NCBI GenBank assembly: GCA_050741255.1
Contig: JBOIEQ010000154.1
Span: 1 to 9,930, forward strand
Source of the DNA: CAZXNF01 sp050741255
GTDB lineage: Bacteria; Pseudomonadota; Gammaproteobacteria; Burkholderiales; SG8-41
Reading direction: 5' to 3'
DNA: 9,930 bases
The position numbers and the translations under genes were made by a program. Shown here piece by piece: positions 1 through 5,414 of the stretch (the first letter of the stretch is position 1; each line of letters starts with the position of its first letter). The notes under the pieces were generated by a model, which saw only the letters and a program-made list of their open reading frames with translations, ran no database searches and was not told the origin of the DNA.

Positions 1-756
1 CTCATCGGCGCGGATGCGGTCGCGAAGTCCGCGCCCGATGGCTACACGATGATCCTGATCAGCACCGGCACCGCGACGATCAGCCCGCATCTTTATCCCA
101 AGATGCCGTACGACGCGCAACGGGACCTCGCGCCCGTCGTGCTGGTGACCAGCACGCCGGAGCTGCTGGTCGTGCATCCCTCGTTGCCGGTGAAGAACGT
201 GAAGGATCTGGTCGCCATCGCGCGCGCGAAGCCGGGTGAAATCAACATCGCCTCCACCGGCAGCGGCGGCCTGCCGCACCTGGCGCTGGAACTGCTCAAG
301 ATGGAGGCGAAGGTGAACATCCTGCACGTGCCCTACAACGGCGCGGCACCGGCGGTCGCCAACAGCGTGGGCGGGCAGGTGATGGGCGTCATCGCCGACC
401 TGCCGGTGGTACAGCCGCACGTGCAGAGCGGAAAACTGAAGGCGCTCGGCATCGCCGCGCCGCAGCGCTCGCCGATTTTCCCCGAGGTGTCGACCATGAC
501 CGAACAGGGGCTGCCGAAGGTCGAGGCCGTCAACTGGTACGGCATCCAGGTCGCGGCGAAGACGCCGCCCGAGGTGATCGCGAAGATCAACGAGGCGTTC
601 AACCGGACCCTGAACGACCCCGACATGAAGCAGAAGCTGATCGCGCGCGGCGCCGACCCGATGCCCGGCACGGCGGCGCAGTTCGCGGCCTTCCTCAAGG
701 CCGAGTACGAGAAATGGGGGCCGATCGCCAAGGCCTCCGGCGCCAAGGTCGATTGA
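1..756 (+). CDS. Bug-family (TctC-like) tripartite tricarboxylate transporter substrate-binding protein, 5' end cut by window
   Basis: This is a periplasmic solute-binding protein of the Bug/TctC family (PF03401), which captures small carboxylates or related compounds for TctAB-type permeases. The frame is open from base 1, so the gene begins outside the window; the ATG at 49 is internal. Visible family marks are KSAPDGYT (residues 9-16 of the visible part), VVHPSLPVKNVKDL, the STGSGG ligand-loop region, HVPYNGAAPAV and NWYGIQVAAKTPPEVI. Compared with complete relatives here, about 75-80 N-terminal residues are missing, including the signal peptide and the first ligand loop; the visible 251 residues would make a normal protein of about 330. 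Its stop codon overlaps the start of the next gene by one base, so the two are probably translated together. Family assignment is firm; the ligand is unknown. Confidence 0.95.
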   Translation, partial: LIGADAVAKSAPDGYTMILISTGTATISPHLYPKMPYDAQRDLAPVVLVTSTPELLVVHPSLPVKNVKDLVAIARAKPGEINIASTGSGGLPHLALELLKMEAKVNILHVPYNGAAPAVANSVGGQVMGVIADLPVVQPHVQSGKLKALGIAAPQRSPIFPEVSTMTEQGLPKVEAVNWYGIQVAAKTPPEVIAKINEAFNRTLNDPDMKQKLIARGADPMPGTAAQFAAFLKAEYEKWGPIAKASGAKVD

Positions 757-2108
757 TGGATGTCACCGAGCGGACGGCCACCGCCGCACGGACCCTGGGC
801 GCGTTCGCGGCGGGCCTGACGTTCGATCGCATCCCCGCCAGCGCGGTCGAGCGCGCCAAGGATTGCATCCTCGATACCGTTGCCGTGGCCACTTATGGCG
901 CGCGCTTTCCGTGGAGCCAGGCGGTCATCGCCTACGCGGAGCGGTATGGGCAGGGTGGAAAATGTTCCGTGCTCGGGCGACCGGAGTTGCGTGTGACGGC
1001 GCCCGCCGCGGCGCTGGCGAACGGATCCCTGGCGCATGCGTTCGAGCAGGACAGCCTGCGCTACCCCGGCGCCGGTGTGCATCCGGGCGCGACGCTGCTG
1101 CCGCCAGGCCTGGCCGTGGCGCAGGAAGAGGGCGCGGACGGCAAGGCGCTGCTGACGGCGTTCGTCGCCGGCTGCGAGGTGATGTTCCGCATCGGCCTCG
1201 CCTCGCGGCACACGAGCGAAGCGCTGGGTTTCCACGCACCGGGTCTCACGGGACCGTATGGCGCCGCGATGGTCGCCGGTAAGCTGCTGAAGCTCGACGC
1301 CGGGCAAATGGCCTCTGCGCTCGGCATCGCGGGTTCGCTCGGCGGCGGCCTGCTGGCCTTCACCAAGTCGCAGACCGGCGCGGCGGTCAAGCGCATGCAC
1401 ATGGGCCGCGCTTCGGAAGCGGGTGTGCTGGCCGCGCGGCTCGCGCAGAGCGGCTTCGCCGGGCCCGAGACGATCCTGGAAGGGAAGTATGGTTTTCTCG
1501 AAACCTATTGCCGCGAGGCTGCGCCGGTGCGCCTGACGGAAGCGCTGGGCGAACGCTGGGAGACGGAAGCGATCTGCCTCAAGCGCTATCCCTGCCACAT
1601 CACCTCGCATACGCCCGTGCAGTCGGTCCGTGAATTGATGGCCGAGCACGGCTTCAAGGGAAGCGATGTCGCCTCCATCACCATCGCCGGCGGCGAGAAG
1701 CTGCTTTCCCACCACAACATCCCCGCGCCGCGCGACATCATGCAGGCGCAATACTCGACGCCGTTCTGCACTGCGCTGGCGCTCTATCGCGACCCGATCG
1801 ACCCGGCGTCGTGGGACGACAGCGCGCTGGCCGATCCGGCGATCCGCGCCGCGTGTTCGCTCATCTCGATGACGGTCGCCAAACCGGTACTGGCGTCGAC
1901 CTGGGCCACGCGCATCGAAGTGAAGTTGAAGGACGGCCGCAGCTTCACGCGCGAGGCGACAACCTATCAGGGCATGCCGACGAATCCACTGCCGCGGGCG
2001 GGGCTGAAGGAGAAGTTCATGCTGCTGGCGGGTGGAAACGCGGGTGCGTTGTGGAATAAGCTGGAGAAGCTTGAGAGTGCGCCTGACCTCGCACTCCAAG
2101 GCCTATAA
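756..2108 (+). CDS. MmgE/PrpD family protein (2-methylcitrate dehydratase / cis-aconitate decarboxylase superfamily)
   Basis: A 450-residue cytoplasmic enzyme of the MmgE/PrpD family (PF03972), whose members dehydrate, decarboxylate or epimerise di- and tricarboxylic acids. Family blocks in order: NGSLAHAFEQDS (89-100), VHPGATLLPPGLA (108-120), GFHAPGLTGPYGAA (158-171), VKRMHMGRASEAG (211-223), FAGPETILEGKYGF (234-247), LKRYPCHITSH (275-285) and QAQYSTPFCTALAL (330-343). K212, K276 and H281 fall in conserved blocks that hold active-site residues in relatives such as cis-aconitate decarboxylase. The start chosen is the ATG at 756, which overlaps the TGA of the upstream binding-protein gene (TGATG); an in-frame ATG at 714 would add 14 atypical residues and overlap more. 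No strong ribosome site is visible, which fits coupled translation. Length is normal. The EQDSLRYPGAG segment differs from the usual DFDDT-type motif, so it is probably not a true PrpD. Substrate unknown. Confidence 0.93.
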   Translation: MDVTERTATAARTLGAFAAGLTFDRIPASAVERAKDCILDTVAVATYGARFPWSQAVIAYAERYGQGGKCSVLGRPELRVTAPAAALANGSLAHAFEQDSLRYPGAGVHPGATLLPPGLAVAQEEGADGKALLTAFVAGCEVMFRIGLASRHTSEALGFHAPGLTGPYGAAMVAGKLLKLDAGQMASALGIAGSLGGGLLAFTKSQTGAAVKRMHMGRASEAGVLAARLAQSGFAGPETILEGKYGFLETYCREAAPVRLTEALGERWETEAICLKRYPCHITSHTPVQSVRELMAEHGFKGSDVASITIAGGEKLLSHHNIPAPRDIMQAQYSTPFCTALALYRDPIDPASWDDSALADPAIRAACSLISMTVAKPVLASTWATRIEVKLKDGRSFTREATTYQGMPTNPLPRAGLKEKFMLLAGGNAGALWNKLEKLESAPDLALQGL

Positions 2109-2125
2109 CTGAGGGATCTTCCAAT

Positions 2126-2953
2126 ATGACCACCAAAGAACTCACCGGCAAAGTCGCCATCGTCACCGGCGCCACCCGCAAGCGCGGCCTGGGCCGCTCG
2201 ATCGCGCTGTGTCTGGCCGGCGCGGGCGCTGATGTCGTCGTCACCGGCCGGCCGTCCAAGCCCAAGAGCGATCTGCCGCACGACGAGCAGGACGGCGTCT
2301 GGCGGGGTGCTGCGGACGTGGTGAAGGAGATCGAAGCGTTGGGCGCACGCGGGCTGGCGGTCGATATGGATGTCAGCTCGTCCGCCGACGTGCAGCGGCT
2401 GGTCGCGCAGACCGTGGCGAAGTTCGGTCGCATCGACATCCTCGTCAACAACGCCGCGGTGTCGCGCGGCAACGACCGCGTGCCGCTGCAGGAACTCGAC
2501 GAGGCGACCTGGCGCCGGATCATGGACGTCAATCTGACGGGCACCATGCTGTGCTGCAAGTTCGTTTCCGCCCAGATGCTGAAGCAGGGGCCGGGCGGCA
2601 GCATCATCAGCATTTCCTCCGGTGCGGCGGTCAAGGCGCCCGCGACGTTCTCGGCCTACGCGGCATCCAAGGCCGGCATCCACGCGCTCAATTCCTCGCT
2701 GGCGGCGGAACTGGGGCCGCAGGGCATTACCGCGAACGTGATCGCCCCGGGCCTGCTCGACACTTCGCGCATCGACATGCTGCGCGAGCCAGGCCGCTGG
2801 GAGAAGCGTCTCGCCGCGATTCCGGTCGGCCGTGCGGGCAAGCCGGAGGAAGTCGCCGAAATGGTGCGCTACCTGTGCGGGCCGCACACGCGCTGGATTA
2901 CCGGGGAAGTGTTCCTGATGAACGGCGGGGACGTGCGGCGGGCGGCGGGCTGA
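2126..2953 (+). CDS. Short-chain dehydrogenase/reductase (SDR), FabG-like
   Basis: A 275-residue classical-type SDR, expected to be a soluble NAD(P)(H)-dependent alcohol/ketone oxidoreductase. The Rossmann nucleotide loop is TGATRKRGLG (14-23), two residues longer than the classical TGxxxGxG. The NNAG motif appears as NNAAV (108-112). The catalytic tetrad can be read as N136, S165, Y178 and K182 (YAASK), so it looks active. PEEVAEMVRYL (240-250) and the C-terminal TGEVFLMNGGD (259-269) are typical of FabG-like members. An extra stretch around residues 43-60, rich in charged residues, follows the second beta strand. GAGGGA-like ribosome site GAGGGA at 2111-2116 lies 9 bases before the ATG, and only 17 bases separate it from the MmgE/PrpD gene, so co-transcription is likely. 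It may act on the hydroxy- or keto-acid produced or used by that neighbour; this is inference from context. Confidence 0.95.
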   Translation: MTTKELTGKVAIVTGATRKRGLGRSIALCLAGAGADVVVTGRPSKPKSDLPHDEQDGVWRGAADVVKEIEALGARGLAVDMDVSSSADVQRLVAQTVAKFGRIDILVNNAAVSRGNDRVPLQELDEATWRRIMDVNLTGTMLCCKFVSAQMLKQGPGGSIISISSGAAVKAPATFSAYAASKAGIHALNSSLAAELGPQGITANVIAPGLLDTSRIDMLREPGRWEKRLAAIPVGRAGKPEEVAEMVRYLCGPHTRWITGEVFLMNGGDVRRAAG

Positions 2954-3010
2954 TCTTGAAACTTCGCCCGATGCCCGCATTTCCGGTCTGGAGCATCCTG
3001 CTTCGCCTCC

Positions 3011-3023
3011 CAGCCGACGGCTG
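3011..3023. other. Small inverted repeat just before the 3030 start codon
   Basis: CAGCC-GAC-GGCTG forms a 5-bp stem with a 3-base loop ending 6 bases before the ATG of the small membrane protein, where a ribosome site would be expected. It is followed by four A residues, not a T run, so it is not a canonical terminator on the + strand. It may be chance in this GC-rich DNA. Confidence 0.25.
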
Positions 3024-3029
3024 AAAATC

Positions 3030-3368
3030 ATGCCCCCTGAAGAATCGCCTCCCCGCGGCCAGCCGCGCCTCGCCGGTCCCGCCGGCAACCTGCTGACCCG
3101 GATCGTCGGCTTTGTGGCGGGCGTCGCTTTGCTCGTCGCGGGTTTCATGTTCTCGCTGGCGCTGTTTGGCGCGCTCATCATCATTGGGCTGGGCGTGTGG
3201 GTCTGGTTCTGGTGGAAGACGCGCGCGCTGCGCCGGCATCTGCGCGAGCAGATGGAAGCGCAGGGCGGCGGCACGATGAGCGGCATGCGGGATGACCTGC
3301 CGCCCGGTGGGCGCATCATCGAGGGCGAAGTGATCCGCGATCCCGCCGCGCCGCCGCGCCGGGAGTGA
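3030..3368 (+). CDS. Small hypothetical membrane protein with two predicted helices
   Basis: I do not recognise a family for this 112-residue protein. It has a Pro/Arg-rich N-terminus (1-20), an almost continuous hydrophobic stretch at 21-62 that can hold two closely spaced transmembrane helices (about 24-41 and 43-61, ending WVWFWW), a basic segment RALRRHLREQ (65-74), and a polar tail containing GGRIIEGEVIRD (93-104). This suggests an inner-membrane hairpin with a cytoplasmic tail, by the positive-inside rule. There is no obvious ribosome site before the ATG, but the frame upstream has no better ATG, GTG or TTG. Codon use matches the neighbours (strong G/C at third positions), which supports coding. 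It is 76 bases after the SDR, and whether it belongs to that operon is uncertain. Its tail resembles small membrane proteins common in proteobacterial genomes, but no function can be given. Confidence 0.75.
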   Translation: MPPEESPPRGQPRLAGPAGNLLTRIVGFVAGVALLVAGFMFSLALFGALIIIGLGVWVWFWWKTRALRRHLREQMEAQGGGTMSGMRDDLPPGGRIIEGEVIRDPAAPPRRE

Positions 3369-3380
3369 ACGCGCGCGTTC
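3367..3380. other. Perfect 14-bp palindrome at the stop of the small membrane protein gene
   Basis: GAACGCG/CGCGTTC is a perfect palindrome overlapping the TGA stop (3366-3368), 64 bases before the next start codon. It has no loop or T run, so it is a poor intrinsic terminator; it could be a protein-binding site for the following gene or simply chance in GC-rich DNA. Confidence 0.25.
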
Positions 3381-3433
3381 CTGATCCGGCAGGCAAAAAG
3401 ACGGCCCGCTGCGCTTCGACAGCCAGGACCACG

Positions 3434-3441
3434 AGGAGGGG
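3434..3441 (+). promoter_or_regulatory. Strong ribosome binding site for the 3445 binding-protein gene
   Basis: AGGAGGGG lies 3 bases before the ATG (AGGAGG core 5 bases before). It is one of the best Shine-Dalgarno matches in the window and selects the ATG at 3445 over the second in-frame ATG at 3460. Confidence 0.8.
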
Positions 3442-3444
3442 ACG

Positions 3445-4428
3445 ATGAAGCATCGGGAAATGCAGGTTTGCCGGGCGGCCGCGTTGCTGTTCGGCCTGGG
3501 GATTGCGAGTGCCGCCGTGCATGCGCAGACGACCGGGTATCCGACCCGCCCGATCCGGCTGCTGGTGCCGTTCGCGCCCGGCGGGTCGTCCGATGCCATC
3601 GGCCGCATCCTGGGACAGAAGATGGGCGAGGCGATGGGGCAACAACTCGTCATCGACAACCGCGCCGGCGCGGCGAGCGTGATCGGGCGCGACCTCGCTG
3701 CAAAAGCACCGCCCGACGGGTACACGCTGCTGCTCGGCGACGCCGTGCATACCATCAACGTGCACGTGTTGAAGAACGTGCCCTATGACCCGGTGAACGA
3801 TTTCACCTTCATCACGCTGATCGGCGACTCGCCGATGGCGCTCGCGGTGCATCCGACCGGCGCGCAGAACCTGAAGGACTTCATCGCGCAGGCGAAGGCG
3901 CAACCCGGGAAAATCAATTACGGCATGGGCGGCAACGGGTCGATCACGCACCTGACGGGAGAGCTGTTCAAGGGTTCCGCGCAGGTCAATCTCGTTGCGA
4001 TTCCGTACAAGAGCATCGGGCTCGCGGTCAACGATCTGCTGGGCGCGCAGGTGCAGGCCGCGTTCCCGAGCCTGCCGCCGACGGTGGCACATGTCCGCGC
4101 GGGCCGGCTGCGCGTGCTCGCCGTGGCATCGTCGAAGCGCGTGCCGGCGCTGGCCGAGGCGCCAACCTTCGCGGAATCCGGCGTGCAAGGCATGGTGGTG
4201 TCGAACTGGTTCGGGCTGATGGGGCCGGCGAAGCTTCCCGCGCCCGTCGTCGCGAAGCTGCATGCGGAAGCGGTCAAGGCGCTCCAGGCACCCGATGTGC
4301 GCGAGAAATTCTCGACGATGGCGCTGGAACTGGTGGGTAACCAGCCCGCGGAGTTCAAGGCGATGATCGAAACGGAACTGGTGCGCTGGGCGAAAGTCGT
4401 GAAGCAGGCGGGGATCGCGCAGGAGTAG
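3445..4428 (+). CDS. Bug-family (TctC-like) substrate-binding protein, complete
   Basis: A 327-residue secreted binding protein of the TctC/Bug family. Residues 1-27 form a Sec signal peptide: positive N-region (KHR), hydrophobic core AAALLFGLGIASAA, and cleavage after VHA, giving a mature start at QTTGYP. The first ligand loop is VPFAPGGSSD (41-50), followed by VIDNRAGAASVIG (69-81) and PPDGYTLL (89-96). The second lobe has GMGGNGSITHLTGEL (160-174), IPYKS (186-190) and NWFGLMGPAKLPAPVV (254-269). Cys9 is not in a lipobox, so it is not a lipoprotein. The strong ribosome site directly upstream suggests it is well expressed. It stands alone rather than beside TctA/TctB or a two-component system; the gene after it on the same strand is a methyltransferase 55 bases away. 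Compared with the other family members in this window it has NGSITH instead of a GSGS/GPGS-type loop, suggesting a different ligand. The ligand cannot be deduced. Confidence 0.96.
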   Translation: MKHREMQVCRAAALLFGLGIASAAVHAQTTGYPTRPIRLLVPFAPGGSSDAIGRILGQKMGEAMGQQLVIDNRAGAASVIGRDLAAKAPPDGYTLLLGDAVHTINVHVLKNVPYDPVNDFTFITLIGDSPMALAVHPTGAQNLKDFIAQAKAQPGKINYGMGGNGSITHLTGELFKGSAQVNLVAIPYKSIGLAVNDLLGAQVQAAFPSLPPTVAHVRAGRLRVLAVASSKRVPALAEAPTFAESGVQGMVVSNWFGLMGPAKLPAPVVAKLHAEAVKALQAPDVREKFSTMALELVGNQPAEFKAMIETELVRWAKVVKQAGIAQE

Positions 4429-4436
4429 GCCGGGGC

Positions 4437-4487
4437 ATGAACTTCAGAAACGTCGCGGGAAATAGCATGAGGGTCGCCGGCGCATGA
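4437..4487 (+). CDS. Candidate 16-codon upstream ORF overlapping the methyltransferase start (ATGA)
   Basis: An ATG at 4437 opens a 16-codon frame encoding MNFRNVAGNSMRVAGA, with stop TGA at 4485-4487. That stop overlaps the methyltransferase start codon (4484-4486) in the classic ATGA coupling arrangement. AGGAG at 4421-4425, within the end of the preceding gene, lies 11 bases before this ATG. A second in-frame ATG at 4467 has GGGA 6 bases upstream. It uses AGA, AGG and AAT codons that are rare in such GC-rich genomes, which fits either a non-coding stretch or a slow leader. Translation of this frame would open the left arm of the hairpin at 4473-4498. It could equally be a chance ORF; no protein similarity is expected at this length. 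Confidence 0.3.
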   Translation: MNFRNVAGNSMRVAGA

Positions 4488-4498
4488 CGCCGGCTGAC
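4473..4498 (+). promoter_or_regulatory. GC hairpin with the methyltransferase start codon in its loop
   Basis: GCCGGCG (4476-4482) pairs perfectly with CGCCGGC (4488-4494), leaving the 5-base loop CATGA that contains the ATG at 4484-4486. Across a single bulged T (4495), GTC (4473-4475) also pairs with GAC (4496-4498), extending the stem to ten base pairs. In mRNA this should hinder ribosome loading at the start codon unless something unwinds it, for example translation of the overlapping upstream frame. The pairing is seen in the sequence; the regulatory role is inference. There is no U run, so it is not an intrinsic terminator. Confidence 0.5.
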
Positions 4499-5371
4499 GA
4501 CACGCTCGCGGCCGGTGCCGCCATGGCCTGGCAGCTTGCGCCGCAATTGTGCGAGGCCGATGCCGCCGGCGGCAGCTGTGCCGGGATGCACGGCGTCTGG
4601 CTGTGCCTGCGGCGTCTGGGCCTGCTGGGCACCATCGAGTCGCGCCGCGACTTCTATCTCAAAGCGCTGGCGGACACGACCGGGACAGATGGCCGTCCAC
4701 CGCGGGTGCTCATCTCCGGCGCGGCGGATTACGCGATGCTGGAGTTCGTGCTCGCGGCGTTCCAGGCGCGGGGACTCGTTCCGGAGGTCACGGTGACCGA
4801 CGTCTGCGAGACGCCGCTCGCTCTCAACCGCTGGTACGCGGAGCGGGCCGGCTGCGCGATCGAAACCGTGCGCGGCGACATCCTCGAGTTCGTGCCCGGC
4901 GCGCCTTACGACATCGTGTGCACCGATTTCTTTCTGGGCTGGATCGCACCCGAACGCCGCGCGGCGCTGGTGGCGAAATGGCGGTCGCTGCTGCGTCCGG
5001 GCGGCGTAGCACTAACGGCCAACGGGCTGCGCCCGGCGGACGATCCCGCGCACGCGGCGGCGCGCATCGAGTTCTCGCCCGCGCAGATCGCGCAATTGCG
5101 CGCGTCCGTGCTGGAACGCGCCGTCACGCCGGGCGCGGTACTGCCGGCCGGGCCGGAGGCGCTGGCGGACCTCGCCGCGGACTACGCCGCGTGGCATCGC
5201 GCCTACCCCGTGCGCAGCGTGGAGGACGTGCGCGGGCTGTTCGAGGGCGGCGGCTTCGAGCTGCGCCGGCTGGCGGTCGAGAACGTGGCGGCGGGCGCCC
5301 CCGGTGTGAGCGGCCCCACGCTGCGCGGTGCGACCAAACAGTACTTCACGTTGATCGCCATCCGGCGTTAA
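4484..5371 (+). CDS. Class I SAM-dependent methyltransferase, small-molecule type
   Basis: A 295-residue protein with a Rossmann-like SAM-binding fold in residues about 72-180. Motif I is VLISGAADYAML (75-86), in place of the common VLDLGCGTG. The acidic residue after beta 2 is D106 (VTVTDVCETPL). Beta 3 gives RGDILEF (130-136), beta 4 YDIVCTDFF (142-150), and the post-III loop is LLRPGG (169-174). A helical N-terminus (1-70) and a C-terminal region ending in TKQYFTLIAIRR surround the fold and probably form the acceptor-substrate pocket; these do not point to a known substrate. The ATG at 4484 is the only start downstream of the in-frame stop at 4463 until M14. GAGGG at 4469-4473 lies 10 bases upstream. 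No signal peptide or membrane segment, so cytoplasmic. It follows a Bug gene by 55 bases and converges with an adenylate-forming ligase; no functional link is proven. The acceptor substrate is unknown. Confidence 0.85.
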   Translation: MTPADDTLAAGAAMAWQLAPQLCEADAAGGSCAGMHGVWLCLRRLGLLGTIESRRDFYLKALADTTGTDGRPPRVLISGAADYAMLEFVLAAFQARGLVPEVTVTDVCETPLALNRWYAERAGCAIETVRGDILEFVPGAPYDIVCTDFFLGWIAPERRAALVAKWRSLLRPGGVALTANGLRPADDPAHAAARIEFSPAQIAQLRASVLERAVTPGAVLPAGPEALADLAADYAAWHRAYPVRSVEDVRGLFEGGGFELRRLAVENVAAGAPGVSGPTLRGATKQYFTLIAIRR

Positions 5372-5378
5372 GCCGGAT
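5360..5378. terminator. Hairpin at the convergent 3' ends of the methyltransferase and ligase genes
   Basis: ATCCGGC (5360-5366) pairs with GCCGGAT (5372-5378) across the loop GTTAA, which holds the methyltransferase stop codon TAA (5369-5371). The same left arm could instead pair with a second GCCGGAT at 5396-5402. It sits between two converging genes only 30 bases apart, a usual place for a shared terminator. No T run follows on either strand, so intrinsic termination would be inefficient; it may instead protect 3' ends. Confidence 0.35.
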
Positions 5379-5414
5379 CGTGGCCGGGGCGCTGAGCCGG
5401 ATCAGTGGCTGGGG
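5371..5414. repeat. Imperfect tandem repeat (19 and 20 bases) across the convergent gene junction
   Basis: Copy 1 is 5371-5389 and copy 2 is 5395-5414, with a 24-base period. They match except for one inserted A (5404) and one C-to-T change (5409). Copy 1 starts in the methyltransferase stop codon, and copy 2 covers the last codons and stop (5402-5404) of the ligase. It looks like a small local duplication that shaped the end of the ligase frame. Confidence 0.6.

Noticed and set aside
714..756. ATG at 714 as the start of the MmgE/PrpD gene
   Set aside because: It would add 14 residues unlike the family and overlap the upstream gene by 43 bases; the ATG at 756 gives a typical start and a one-base overlap.
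333..2099. A 588-codon ORF on the - strand opposite the MmgE/PrpD gene
   Set aside because: It is a shadow of the G/C-rich third positions of the real gene; the translation is Arg-rich, low in structure and has no motifs.
2083..2109. Promoter-like TATAAC (2104-2109) just before the SDR gene
   Set aside because: The only -35-like partner (CTGACC, 2083-2088) is at 15 bases and weak, and the motif includes the upstream stop codon; an operon explains the spacing better.
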